Counted from the stretch's first letter, positions 16,984 through 25,807 are shown. The stretch: DNA of 64,000 nucleotides from Paracoccaceae bacterium (GCA_030066905.1 JASJAR010000010.1:1-64000); one strand, 5' to 3'. A program made the numbers and translations. Notes: generated by a model from the letters alone, not told the origin.

Positions 16984-17586
16984 CTACCCCCCAAGCGCCA
17001 ACCCCGCCGCGAGCACCAGCATCGTCACCCCGACCACCCCGTCGAGCACCCGCCAGGCGCCGGGCCGGGCGAAGACCGGGGCGAGAAGCCGCGCGCCGTA
17101 GCCGAGGGCGAAGAAGAACACCGCCGACGCCGTCGCCACGCCGGCGCCGAAGCGCCACCGCGCCTCTCCCCAGGTCGCGGCGACCGAGCCAACCAGCACC
17201 AGCGTGTCGAGATAGACATGGGGGTTCGCCCAGGTGAAGGCGAGGCAGGTCAGAAGGGCGGCCCGGAGGCTCTGGGTGGTCTCGCCGGCAAGATCGAGCG
17301 CCTGCCCCCCGCGCCAGGCCGCCCGTAGCGCCAAGAGACCGTAGACGGCGAGAAACGCCACCCCGCCCCAGAGAAACACCTCCCCCAGCCAGGGCACCCG
17401 CTCGGCCATCACCCCGAAGCCCGCGACCCCGGCCGCGATGAGCACGAGGTCGGACAGCGCACAGACAAGGCAAATCCAGAACACATGGGCGTTCCGAAGC
17501 CCCTGGCGCAGCACGAAGGCGTTCTGCGCCCCGATGGCGAGGATCAGCGAAAAGCCGAGGAGGAAGCCGGAGGCAAAGGCAGGCAT
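16984..17586 (-). CDS. LysE/ArgO family amino acid exporter
   Basis: Inner-membrane exporter of about 200 residues with six hydrophobic segments. The signature GAQNAFVLRQGL near the N-terminus and FTWANPHVYLDT in the middle are typical of the ArgO/LysE basic amino acid branch. The start at 17586 (MPAFASGF) is preferred to the one 7 codons upstream because the family begins at this point. It probably exports arginine or lysine; no LysG-type regulator is adjacent. Confidence 0.9.
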   Translation of the reverse strand: MPAFASGFLLGFSLILAIGAQNAFVLRQGLRNAHVFWICLVCALSDLVLIAAGVAGFGVMAERVPWLGEVFLWGGVAFLAVYGLLALRAAWRGGQALDLAGETTQSLRAALLTCLAFTWANPHVYLDTLVLVGSVAATWGEARWRFGAGVATASAVFFFALGYGARLLAPVFARPGAWRVLDGVVGVTMLVLAAGLALGG

Positions 17587-17651
17587 GACCCGGGCGGAAT
17601 GACGCACCGGCCGATCCGCCGCAAGGCCCCCACCGCATTCGGACCGGCCGG

Positions 17652-17745
17652 TCCCGTAGGGTGGGCAATCTGCCCACCGGGCGCCCCTTCCGCCGATCCG
17701 TCGCGCGCGGCGTCCGGGGCGGCGGGCAATCTGCCCACCCGGCGC
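17652..17745. repeat. Imperfect tandem repeat around GGGCAATCTGCCCACC
   Basis: Two copies about 63 bp apart share GGGCAATCTGCCCACC and a following GGCGCCC. Each core (GGGCAATCTGCCC) is itself an inverted repeat. They lie between the LysE-type exporter and the end of the frameshifted gene and could act as terminators. Confidence 0.5.
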
Positions 17746-17746
17746 C

Positions 17747-18748
17747 CTATTCGTGCATAACGAAGGGCACGCCGTAGCCCCGCTCCATCATCTCAAGGTC
17801 GATCCCCGTCGCGGGGCGCAACACGATCTGCGCCCAGCCGTCCTCGATATTCTCGGCCCCTGCGGTGTTGCGGAAAAGGCTCCGGCCGACGCCGACGGCG
17901 GCAATCATCGGCCCGGCTTCGGTCGCCACGACCCGCCCCCGGAGCCAGGCGATTTCCAGCACCGCGGTGTCATGGTCGCGCGCCTCGCGGGCCGCGGGCA
18001 GGACCCGGTTCTCGCTTCTGATCGTCAGGCCGCCGCCGACCAGCGCAGCGACCTGTCGAAGGTCAGGTCGATCTCTGGGGCCGGAACGCCCGCCGGAGAG
18101 GCGAGCACCTCGACCCCGGCTTCCGACAGCTCGACGAGATGCATTGTGCCCTGGAAGGCCATCACATCCCCCTCGACGGCTTCGCCCCCTTGCAGGCGCG
18201 ACCTGTAGGCGCCGTAGATCTCGGCGGTCCAGCGGCCCATCGGCACCGGGCCCTCGAAGGCCGCGCCATAGACATAGCCCACGGCCTCCGCATCGTCGGC
18301 CCCGGGGAACCGCGTGACGCGGTCGTCAGGGACCGAGATGTAGACCTCGCCCAGCACATCGGGCCGGAGCATGGTCTGGAAATCCGCCGCCATCACGCCG
18401 CCGAACCCGACCTGGCTCCGGCGATGGCTCTGGGCGGCCTCCTCGATGACCTCATAGCGCCCCCCCCGCTTCGCCGGGATATTCCTCGACGAGCGTCAGC
18501 CCCTGGATCGTCTCGGCCCCCACATGCCATCCGGCCTCCGGCGACCAGCAGGTGTCGCCCAGAACATAGCGGTTCCATGTGTCGTCCCGGGCGACGCTGG
18601 AATAGGTGTAGAGCGCGATGCCGCGAAGGGCCGGACAGTCGCCGATCTCTCCCACCTGAACCTCCGGCCAGGGCGCTTCCGCGCCGGCCTGTGTTCCGCC
18701 CAGTGCCAAGACGGCCGCCGCGACCCTTGCCAAACGACTCCACCTCAT
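17747..18748 (-). pseudogene. Exported protein gene of unknown function, split by two frameshifts
   Basis: Three consecutive coding-like frames read as one protein. From 18748 (MRWSRLARV, GGAGGG site) a signal peptide ending QAGA leads to Cys-containing mature sequence, which stops at 18452. Removing one G from the G8 run at 18460-18467 (minus strand) makes the reading continue as GGRYEVIEEAAQSH into the 18396-18025 frame. That frame stops at 18025-18027. A second one-base shift near there joins it to LTIRSENRVLPAAREARDHD and the frame ending at 17747. The repaired product would be about 333 residues. I do not recognise the family. Both shifts could be sequencing errors. If real, the homopolymer could also allow phase variation. 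Confidence 0.6.
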
Positions 18749-18933
18749 CGCGTCCCTCCGCCCCAGTTTCCGGCTATCACTGCATATCGGGGCAAAATTC
18801 GGACGACGCCAAAGCGTCGCAGGGCGGGTCGGTCTTCGCGCCAGCGGCGGGTCCGCCGCGCCGGAGGCCGGTCCGGCGGGCGGCCGGCCCGTTGCGCGAA
18901 TTGCCGGGGCGGCGCATGCCGCCCCTGCACGGT

Positions 18934-18988
18934 GCCGGACAGGTTGCCATACAAAAAGCCGACAGCTTGCCATACGTTTTGCAGACAC
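18934..18988 (+). repeat. TGCCATAC / GCAGACAC composite motif, site 1
   Basis: Two near-identical 18-19 bp direct repeats ending TTGCCATAC lie 24 bp apart (18934-18952 and 18958-18975) and are followed by GCAGACAC at 18981. The same order of words appears at 53826-53868. The site lies about 190-240 bp upstream of the frameshifted gene, in an otherwise featureless 270-bp gap. Confidence 0.5.
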
Positions 18989-19018
18989 CGGTTTGGCGGC
19001 CCCGGCCGACCCGTGGGC

Positions 19019-19765
19019 TCACGCCGACAGCGCCTCCATCACCTCGTCGGAGACCTCGAAATTCGCCGTCACCCGCTGGATGTCATCATCGTCTTCGAGG
19101 ACCTCCATCAGCCGCATGAGCTTCTGAGCGCCTTCGAGGTCGAGCTCGGTGGTGGTGGTGGGTTTCCAGATGAGCTTGGTGGACTCCGCCTCGCCGAGAT
19201 CGGCTTCGAGCGCGGTCGAAACCTCATTGAGATCGGTATCGGCGGTGTAGATCGTATGCCCGTCGTCGGAGCTTTCCACGTCTTCGGCCCCCGCCTCGAT
19301 GGCGGCCATCATCACGGTGTCCTCGTCGCCGGCCTCGGCGGGGTAGACGATCTCCCCCTTGCGCTCGAACATGAAGCTTACCGAGCCGGTCTCGCCGAGA
19401 TTTCCGCCATGTTTTCCAAAGGTTGACCGCACCGTCGAGGCGGTTCGGTTGCGGTTGTCGGTCATCGCCTCGACGATCACGGCCACCCCGCCCGGCCCGT
19501 AGCCCTCATAGCGGATTTCCTCGTAATCGTCGCCCTCGCCGGCTTGGGATTTCGAGATCGCCCGGTCGATGACGTCCTTCGGCACCGAGTTCGATTTCGC
19601 TTCCTTGACCGCCAGCCTCAGCCGCGGGTTCTTCTCGGGGTCGGGGTCGCCCATCTTGGCGGCGACCGTGATTTCCTTCGAGAGCTTGGAAAAGAGCTTC
19701 GAGCGTGCGGCGTCCTGCCGGCCCTTCCGGTGCTGGATGTTCGCCCATTTCGAATGGCCTGCCAT
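19019..19765 (-). CDS. yebC: YebC/PmpR family transcriptional regulator or translation factor
   Basis: Protein of 248 residues. The start [23 protein letters not shown] is the family's invariant N-terminus, and [12 protein letters not shown] and [13 protein letters not shown] are the usual later motifs. The open frame extends upstream to 19831, but the domain begins at 19765. YebC proteins were described as DNA-binding regulators; some members help ribosomes through polyproline stretches. It is followed by a featureless gap. Confidence 0.95.
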   Translation of the reverse strand: MAGHSKWANIQHRKGRQDAARSKLFSKLSKEITVAAKMGDPDPEKNPRLRLAVKEAKSNSVPKDVIDRAISKSQAGEGDDYEEIRYEGYGPGGVAVIVEAMTDNRNRTASTVRSTFGKHGGNLGETGSVSFMFERKGEIVYPAEAGDEDTVMMAAIEAGAEDVESSDDGHTIYTADTDLNEVSTALEADLGEAESTKLIWKPTTTTELDLEGAQKLMRLMEVLEDDDDIQRVTANFEVSDEVMEALSA

Positions 19766-19843
19766 CGACCCCTCCGTTACGGCTTTGTCAATCGTCGCGG
19801 TCCTATATCGAACCCGGCAGGCCAGGGGCAAGTCGGCGGCACG

Positions 19844-20296
19844 TCAGGCGCGCTCGTCCTTGGGGCTGCCCATAACGATATGGCTCGTAATCTGGCGAAC
19901 ATGGGGCAGTGCGCCGAGCCGGTCGGTGTGGAAGGCCTTGTAGGCCGCCATGTCGGCGCATTCGACGCGAAGGAGGTATTCGACGTTGCCGGTGATGTTG
20001 TGGCATTCGCGCACCTCCGGGGTGCGCGCCATCGCCCGTTCGAAATCGGTCTGGGCGGCCTTGGTGTGCTCGGCGAGCCCCACCGTGACATAGGCCAGAA
20101 ACCCCGCCCCCCGGGCCGCGGGGTCGATCACCGTGCGGTAGCCGCGGATCGCGCCGGAGCGTTCAAGCTCCTGCACCCGGCGCAGACAGGCCGAGGGCGA
20201 CAGACCCACCCGGTCGGCAAGCTCGGTATTGGCGATCCGCCCCTCGCGGGAAAGGATGTGCAATATTCGCGCGCCGATCTGGTCGATTTCTCTCAT
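19844..20296 (-). CDS. Lrp/AsnC family transcriptional regulator
   Basis: Protein of 150 residues. An N-terminal winged helix-turn-helix (GRIANTELADRVGLSPSACLRRVQELE) is followed by a RAM ligand-binding domain (ITGNVEYLLRVECADMAAY). The start at 20296 gives MREIDQIGARIL; a much longer open frame upstream is antisense to other genes and is not used. It is divergent from a LysE-family exporter with 63 bp between, the usual arrangement in which the Lrp protein senses an amino acid and switches on the exporter. Confidence 0.93.
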   Translation of the reverse strand: MREIDQIGARILHILSREGRIANTELADRVGLSPSACLRRVQELERSGAIRGYRTVIDPAARGAGFLAYVTVGLAEHTKAAQTDFERAMARTPEVRECHNITGNVEYLLRVECADMAAYKAFHTDRLGALPHVRQITSHIVMGSPKDERA

Positions 20297-20359
20297 TTGT
20301 TGCAGAGTTAGACGCGAAGGCGGCCGATTTGCAATCCCGGCCGGACCAACTTTGCGTAG
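20297..20359. promoter_or_regulatory. Divergent lrp-lysE control region
   Basis: The 63-bp gap contains ATTTGTTGCAGAG next to the regulator start and GATTTGCAATCC 30 bp further on, two related words (TTTG-TTGCA and TTTGCAA) that could be Lrp half-sites. The spacing is inferred by eye only. Confidence 0.4.
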
Positions 20360-20959
20360 ATGTTGACCATGGATACCGACCTGCTCTTCGCGCTCTACGT
20401 CTTCGTCGTGGTGGCCATCTTCACCCCGGGACCGAACAACATGATGCTCCTCGCATCGGGCGCGAATTTCGGTGTCCGGCGCACCGTGCCGCACATGCTC
20501 GGGATCATGATCGGCCATGCGGCAATGGTCGTCGTTCTGGGGCTTGGGCTTGCCGGCGTGCTCGCGGCCGCGCCGCTCGTCTTCGCGATTCTGAAGTACG
20601 CCTGTCTGGCCTACCTTCTCTGGCTCGCTTGGCGGATCGCCCATGCCGCCCCGCCCGAGGGGGCCGAGGCAACGGGCCGGCCGATGTCCTTTTTCGAGGC
20701 CGCGCTCTTTCAATGGGTCAACCCGAAGGCCTGGGCGGTCGCGCTCACGGCGGTGACGGCCTATGCCCCCGGCGAGGGGCTTTTCGCGGTCGCGGTAACG
20801 GCGCTCGTCTTTCTCAGCGTCAGCCTGCCGTCGGTGTCGCTCTGGGCGGGGCTCGGAACCGGCATCCGCCGCTGGCTCGACAATCCGGGCCGATTGCGCG
20901 CGTTCAACTGGACGATGGCGTTCCTTCTCGTCGGCTCGACGCTTCCGGTCCTGTTCTGA
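20360..20959 (+). CDS. LysE/RhtB family amino acid exporter
   Basis: Inner-membrane protein of about 199 residues with six hydrophobic segments. The family signature TPGPNNMMLLASGANFGVRR is near the N-terminus and FQWVNPKAWAVAL is in the middle. An ATG three codons in (20369) is equally possible. Probably exports an amino acid under control of the divergent Lrp-type gene. Directly after the stop is a perfect CCCGGGCCGGCCCGGG palindrome that could end transcription. Confidence 0.92.
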   Translation: MLTMDTDLLFALYVFVVVAIFTPGPNNMMLLASGANFGVRRTVPHMLGIMIGHAAMVVVLGLGLAGVLAAAPLVFAILKYACLAYLLWLAWRIAHAAPPEGAEATGRPMSFFEAALFQWVNPKAWAVALTAVTAYAPGEGLFAVAVTALVFLSVSLPSVSLWAGLGTGIRRWLDNPGRLRAFNWTMAFLLVGSTLPVLF

Positions 20960-21092
20960 GGCCCGGGCCGGCCCGGGCCCGGCGGCATTAACCGCAAGGT
21001 CAGAAACGTGATGCGAGAGGCGGCCGGACCGGATAAGGCTCCGCGCCGCGCCAGAACGGTGCACCCCAGTAACGTTCTGTAACGAGTGACCC

Positions 21093-21482
21093 ATGACCAG
21101 TACCAGTACCGACCCTGCCGTGAACGGCAGGCGACCAAGCGGCCTGTTCGCTGCCTTGGTCATCGATGCCGATATCGAACGCCACCTCGCCCTGCGCCGG
21201 ACGCTGCGCTCGACCGGTTTGTTCGCAACGATCCTCTCCGCCGAAAGCGTCCCCATCGCCCGGGGCATCCTCACCGACCCCGACACCCCGACACTGGCGC
21301 TCATCCTCGTCGGCGCCGAGATGGCCGAGGGCGCCTTGCGGCACATGACCCTCGACCGGGCGCGGCGGGCGGTGATCGTGGCCGACGAGGCCATGGCCGA
21401 CGCGCCGCGACCGGTCCTGCTCGCACCGGTCGCACCGGCCGACATCGAGGCCGTCCTGTCGCGGCTCGGCCCGCTGGTGTGA
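21093..21482 (+). CDS. Hypothetical protein, receiver-like without phospho-acceptor
   Basis: Protein of 129 residues with normal GC-rich codon use. The pattern LVIDADIERHLALRRTL followed about 35 residues later by LALILVGAEM resembles the first and third strands of a response-regulator receiver. The phospho-acceptor Asp position (DLILLD in true receivers) is not an Asp here. The match is weak and no output domain is present. It sits 45 bp upstream of the SLC13 permease on the same strand. Confidence 0.5.
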   Translation: MTSTSTDPAVNGRRPSGLFAALVIDADIERHLALRRTLRSTGLFATILSAESVPIARGILTDPDTPTLALILVGAEMAEGALRHMTLDRARRAVIVADEAMADAPRPVLLAPVAPADIEAVLSRLGPLV

Positions 21483-21527
21483 CGCAATCGCTATGGACGG
21501 CGGCGGCTGGGGGCGTAGCATTGCCCA

Positions 21528-23306
21528 ATGACGGCCGATCAGATCCAGCTCTTCACCCTTTTCGCCGCCGTCTTCGGCCTGCTTCTTTGGGGCCGGTTCC
21601 GCTACGATCTCGTCGCCTTCGGCGCGCTTATGCTGGCCGTGGTCCTCGGCCTCGTTCCGAGCGCCGAGGCGTTCGCTGGCTTCGGCCATCCCGCCACCAT
21701 CATCGTCGCGCTGGTGCTTGTGGTCTCGGCGGGGCTCGTGCGGTCCGGCGCGGTGTTTCTCATCACCCGCACACTGATCGACGCCTCCCGCGCGCTCGGC
21801 GGCCATATTGCGGTCATGGGCGGCGTCGGCGCGGCGCTCTCGGCCTTCATGAACAATGTCGCAGCACTCGCCCTCCTGATGCCCGTCGACATCCAGACCG
21901 CCCGCAAGGCCGGCCGCCCGCCGGGGCTGTCGCTGATGCCGCTCTCCTTCGCGACGATCCTCGGGGGCATGCTGACGCTCATCGGCACGCCCCCCAACAT
22001 CATCATCGCGGGCATTCGCGAGGACACCTTCGGTACGTCCTTTGCGATGTTCGACTTTGCCCCCGTCGGCGGCATCGCAGCCCTTGCCGGGATCGCCTTC
22101 GTCGCACTCATCGGCTGGCGGCTGATCCCCGCGCCCGAACGTGATGCGGGCTCCGACACGCTGTCGGAGATCGCCGAGTACATCGCCGAACTCACGGTGC
22201 CCGAGGACTCCGACCTTATCGGCCAGGTCCTCGGCGAGCTTTCCGAACCGGCCGAGGCCGCCGACGTCGCCATTCTGGGGCTGGTGCGCGGCGGCCGGCG
22301 TATCTACGGCACCGGCCGCACCTCGCGGCTGCGCGCCGGCGACGTCATCGTCATCGAGGCGCGGCCCGAGGCGCTCGACGAATTCCGCTCGGCCACCAAG
22401 CTGACCGTCGCCGACAGCGACCGCGAGAACCGGCTCCGGGCGGATGGCGACGGGGTGGCGGTGGTCGAGGCGGTCGTCCCCGTCGGCGCGCGGATCGCCG
22501 GCAAGACCGCGCAATCGGTGGGTCTCGCCTGGCGGCGGCGCACGGTGCTGATGGGCATCTCGCGTCAGGGCCAGAAGATCACGAGCCAGGTGCGCCGGAC
22601 GGCGATCCTGCCCGGCGATATCCTTTTGCTGCTGACGCCGAAGGACCAGCACCAGGACGTGATCGACTGGCTCGGCTGCCTCGCGCTCGCCGACCGCGGC
22701 CTGTCGGTCACCGAGGACAGCAAGACCTGGCTCGCCATCGGTCTCTTCGGCGGGGCGGTGGCGCTGGCGGCGCTTGGGCTTGTCTACCTCCCCGTCGCCC
22801 TCGGCCTCGTCGTCATCGGCTATATCCTCGCCGGCGTCCTGTCGGTCGAGGAGATTTACCGACACATCGAATGGCCCGTGGTCGTCCTCCTCGGCTCTAT
22901 GATCCCGCTTGGCGCGGCGCTGGAGGCGTCCGGCGGGACCGCGCTGCTGGCCGGCGGTCTTCTGTCGCTCACCGAGGGCATGCCGGCCTGGGCCGTGCTG
23001 ACGGCGCTGATGGTCGTCACGATGACGCTGTCGGATGTGCTCAACAACACCGCGACCACCATCGTCGCCGCCCCCGTCGCCATCGGCATGGCCGAGACGC
23101 TTGGGGTCTCGGCGGACCCGTTCCTGATGGCCGTCGCGGTGGCGGCCTCCTGCGCGTTCCTCACCCCCATCGGACACCAGAACAACACGCTCATTCTCGG
23201 CCCCGGCGGCTACAGCTTCAACGATTACTGGCGGATGGGACTGCCGCTGGAGATCCTGATCGTGGCGGTGTCGATCCCGGCGATCCTGGTGTTCTGGCCG
23301 CTTTGA
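21528..23306 (+). CDS. SLC13 family permease with two RCK_C (TrkA_C) domains
   Basis: Membrane transporter of 592 residues of the divalent anion:Na+ symporter/CitM type. Hydrophobic segments flank two soluble RCK_C domains at about residues 205-285 and 300-380. Family motifs NNVAALALLMP, GGMLTLIGTPPNIIIAG and NNTATTIVAAP are present, with SNTATT-like loops in both halves. Such proteins carry dicarboxylates, sulfate or other anions; the substrate is not evident. A similar protein of equal length is encoded at 23839-25617 on the other strand. Confidence 0.92.
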   Translation: MTADQIQLFTLFAAVFGLLLWGRFRYDLVAFGALMLAVVLGLVPSAEAFAGFGHPATIIVALVLVVSAGLVRSGAVFLITRTLIDASRALGGHIAVMGGVGAALSAFMNNVAALALLMPVDIQTARKAGRPPGLSLMPLSFATILGGMLTLIGTPPNIIIAGIREDTFGTSFAMFDFAPVGGIAALAGIAFVALIGWRLIPAPERDAGSDTLSEIAEYIAELTVPEDSDLIGQVLGELSEPAEAADVAILGLVRGGRRIYGTGRTSRLRAGDVIVIEARPEALDEFRSATKLTVADSDRENRLRADGDGVAVVEAVVPVGARIAGKTAQSVGLAWRRRTVLMGISRQGQKITSQVRRTAILPGDILLLLTPKDQHQDVIDWLGCLALADRGLSVTEDSKTWLAIGLFGGAVALAALGLVYLPVALGLVVIGYILAGVLSVEEIYRHIEWPVVVLLGSMIPLGAALEASGGTALLAGGLLSLTEGMPAWAVLTALMVVTMTLSDVLNNTATTIVAAPVAIGMAETLGVSADPFLMAVAVAASCAFLTPIGHQNNTLILGPGGYSFNDYWRMGLPLEILIVAVSIPAILVFWPL

Positions 23307-23386
23307 GGAACGCGGCCGGTCTGCGATACGGGGGGTTTGCCGGGAGGGGACGTTCGGGTCTTGCTCCGGCAGACCTTGGCGAAACA

Positions 23387-23469
23387 CGCCCCGGACCCGA
23401 TCCGGGGGCCCGATCCACCGGGGTGCCAGGCCTGTCGAGGTCCGGGGGTCAAGCCCGGGACGGGGACGT
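23387..23469 (+). repeat. Dispersed about 80-bp palindromic intergenic repeat, copy 2
   Basis: Reads CGCCCCGGACCCGATCCGGG, then CCCGATCCACC, CCTGTCGAGGTCC and GGTCAAGCCCGGGACGGGG. It lies between the convergent SLC13 and lipoprotein genes; nothing else is seen in 23307-23548. Confidence 0.75.
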
Positions 23470-23548
23470 CTCATGACCGGGGCGCGCAACCCAACCTCCC
23501 CTAAAGCCCAGAACCCGACCTTCCGGGCCCACCGCAATTCATCCCGCT

Positions 23549-23839
23549 CTAGCCCCAGCCCGCCCCGCCGACCCGCACCAGCGCACCGCCCGGCGCCAGC
23601 TCCCGGCGCGGCGCGGGCGGCAGGGCGTTCACCACCACCCGGAGCGCGTGGGGACACCCCTCAAGCGTTCCCGACCAGCCGGTCGCCCGTCCCGGCCGGT
23701 CGGAGACGCAGAGGCTGCCATCGGACATCAGCACCGTCAGCGCCTCGCTGTAGAGGATGACCCGCTCGACCCGGGCCACGGGCGCGGCCGGCGGTGCGGC
23801 GCAGGCCGCGACGAGCGCCAGCACCGCCAGCCAACGCAT
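23549..23839 (-). CDS. Small putative lipoprotein
   Basis: Protein of 96 residues with a short signal sequence and lipobox (LALVAAC, Cys at about 13), then an Ala/Pro stretch. Its ATG at 23839-23837 overlaps the stop of the upstream SLC13 gene as TGATG, so it is likely translated with it. No recognised domain. The mature part has two further Cys residues (SLCVSD, EGCPH). Confidence 0.6.
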   Translation of the reverse strand: MRWLAVLALVAACAAPPAAPVARVERVILYSEALTVLMSDGSLCVSDRPGRATGWSGTLEGCPHALRVVVNALPPAPRRELAPGGALVRVGGAGWG

Positions 23840-25617
23840 CAGAGCGGCCAGATCATCGGGATCAGCGCCGAGGCGATGATCCCCACCGACAGGTTGAGCG
23901 GGATGCCGACCCGGAGAAAGTCGGTGAACCTGTAACCGCCGGGCCCGTAGACCATCATGTTGGTCTGATAGCCGATCGGGGTGGCGAAGCTCGCCGACGC
24001 GGCCACCATCACCGCGATCACGAGCGGCCGGGGATCGACGCCGACGGCCGCCGCAAGGGCGATCGTGATCGGGGTGACGACGACGGCGACGGCGTTGTTC
24101 GACACCGTTTCGGTCAGCACCGAGGTCATCAGATACACCGCCCAGACAAGGAGAAACGGCGGCAGACCCATCAGAAGCGGCGCCAGAGCCTCGACGATGA
24201 GGCGCACCGCGCCGGAGGCTTCCAGTGCCGCCCCCACCGCCAGCATCGAAAAGATCAGCGCCAGAAGCCGGCCCTCGACGGTCTGGAACGCCTCCTCGGC
24301 GTCGATGCACCGGGTCAGCAGCACCACGGCCACCGCCAGCACCGCGAGAAAGAAGATCGGCGCGACACCGAAAGCCGCCAGCCCGACGATGCCGAGCAGG
24401 GCCAGAAGCGCGACCGGCGCGTGGCTGCGCCGATAGGCCCGCTCGGCGGGCTGGGATACGTCGACAAGGTCCATATCCGCCGCCAGCCTCTGGATGTCCT
24501 CGGCGGTGCCTTCGAGAAGCAGCGTGTCGCCGACGCGGATAATGACGTCGTCGAGCTGGCGGCCGATATTCTGGTCGCGGCGATGGACGGCGAGCGGGTA
24601 GACCCCGTAGCGGCGCCGCAGCCGGAGCGCGCCGAGGGAGCGGCCGACCATCCGGGTGCCAGGGGTGATGAGGACTTCGACCGTCGTCGTCTGGACCGAC
24701 GACAGCCGGTCGACGGCCCGGAGGTTCTTTTCGTCGCGAAGCCCAAGGAGTTCGGACATCTGGGTGCGCAGAACCACACGGTCCCCGGCCTCGAGCGTGA
24801 CCCCCGCAAGATCGCGGCGGAGCGAGGCATCGCCCCTCAGAACGTCGATCAGCCGCACGCCGCTGCGCCGGAAGAGTTCGACCTCGGTGACGGGGCTGCC
24901 GATAAGCTCGCTGTCTTCCGGAACCGCCACCTCGGTGAAGAATTTCATCTGCGACCGGTCCGACAGATGCGCCGCGAGGCTCTGGCGGTCGGGCAGGAGC
25001 CGCGGCGCGACGAAGTGGATATAGGCCATGCCCCAGGCCACGAGAACGATGGCGAGCGGGGTGACCTCGAAGATCGTGAAAGGCGCCAGTCCCTGGGCCC
25101 GGGCAACGCCGTCGACGAGGAGGTTCGTCGAGGTTCCGATCAAGGTGAGCGTGCCGCCGAGGATCGCGGCATAGGAGAGCGGAATGAGGAGTTTCGAGGC
25201 CGGCCGGCCGAGCTTGCGGGCAAGCTGGACGAAGACCGGGATCATCACGACGACGACCGGCGTGTTCGACACCACCGCCGAAGACAACGCAACAAAGCCC
25301 AGAAGGGCGGCCACCGCGAGCGCCGGCCGGGTCGCGGCCAGCCCCTCCGCCCAGAGCGTGAAGGACAACAGCGCGCCCGTGCGCACTAGCGCCCCCATGA
25401 CGATGAACATCGCCGCGATCGTCCAGGGAGCCGGGTTGGAGAGCACGGCGACGGCGTCCTCATAGGGCAGAAGCCCCAGAATGAGCAGCATCGACACGCC
25501 GCCAATGGCCACAACCTCGGTCGGATAGGTCTCGCGGATGAAGAGAACGAACATGCCCGCAACGACGGCGAGGGTCAGAATCGCTTCGGTCGTGGCCGAA
25601 AACTCCGGCAGGATCAT
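23839..25617 (-). CDS. SLC13 family permease with two RCK_C (TrkA_C) domains
   Basis: Second transporter of 592 residues with the same layout as the one at 21528: hydrophobic segments, two RCK_C domains near residues 210-380, then the second membrane half. Motifs include SSAVVSNTPVVVVMIP, GGTLTLIGTSTNLLVDG and ETVSNNAVAVVVTPI. The start at 25617 (MILPEFSATT) is chosen; the longer frame to 25890 runs through the structured region upstream. Substrate unknown. Confidence 0.92.
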   Translation of the reverse strand: MILPEFSATTEAILTLAVVAGMFVLFIRETYPTEVVAIGGVSMLLILGLLPYEDAVAVLSNPAPWTIAAMFIVMGALVRTGALLSFTLWAEGLAATRPALAVAALLGFVALSSAVVSNTPVVVVMIPVFVQLARKLGRPASKLLIPLSYAAILGGTLTLIGTSTNLLVDGVARAQGLAPFTIFEVTPLAIVLVAWGMAYIHFVAPRLLPDRQSLAAHLSDRSQMKFFTEVAVPEDSELIGSPVTEVELFRRSGVRLIDVLRGDASLRRDLAGVTLEAGDRVVLRTQMSELLGLRDEKNLRAVDRLSSVQTTTVEVLITPGTRMVGRSLGALRLRRRYGVYPLAVHRRDQNIGRQLDDVIIRVGDTLLLEGTAEDIQRLAADMDLVDVSQPAERAYRRSHAPVALLALLGIVGLAAFGVAPIFFLAVLAVAVVLLTRCIDAEEAFQTVEGRLLALIFSMLAVGAALEASGAVRLIVEALAPLLMGLPPFLLVWAVYLMTSVLTETVSNNAVAVVVTPITIALAAAVGVDPRPLVIAVMVAASASFATPIGYQTNMMVYGPGGYRFTDFLRVGIPLNLSVGIIASALIPMIWPL

Positions 25618-25623
25618 GGGCTT

Positions 25624-25787
25624 GCCCCGGTGCTCGTCGCGGCATTCTTTCGCCTCGGACCGGCGGGGGCAAGCGGCTTCGCGGCGGGGCGGGCCATCGC
25701 GCCGGGTTCGGACAGGCGTCCCGGGCCCGACCCTGCCCGCCCCGGAGCCGGTCCGAGAGGACCGCGACGAGCTTTGCGCTCCGGGGC
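25624..25787 (-). ncRNA. Rod-like structured RNA candidate (6S RNA-like)
   Basis: The gap between ymdB and the SLC13 gene folds back on itself almost end to end. Perfect pairings by eye are GCCCCGG with CCGGGGC (25624/25781), GCTCGTCGCGG with CCGCGACGAGC (25632/25762), CTCGGACCGG with CCGGTCCGAG (25654/25748) and CGGGGCGGGC with GCCCGCCCCG (25685/25735). They are separated by internal loops, one of them a 21/3 asymmetric bulge that contains its own small hairpin. Length (164 nt), rod shape and a location two genes from 5-formyl-THF cyclo-ligase all resemble 6S RNA (ssrS). I could not match a conserved sequence. A two-way terminator or a miniature inverted-repeat element remains possible, and the strand is a guess from neighbours. 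Confidence 0.42.
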
Positions 25788-25807
25788 ATGTCGGCGGCGG
25801 CGCGGCC

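Noticed and set aside
16755-16994. Minus-strand frame of 79 residues in the AT-rich island
   Set aside because: No ribosome site or motif; overlaps the better plus-strand gene with signal peptide.
20297-21487. Long minus-strand upstream extension of the Lrp gene, and a similar 885-residue minus-strand frame at 21000-23657
   Set aside because: Antisense to the LysE-type exporter and SLC13 permease; Arg/Gly/Asp-rich, no domain.
23794-25389. Plus-strand frame of 531 residues
   Set aside because: Shadow of the minus-strand SLC13 gene.
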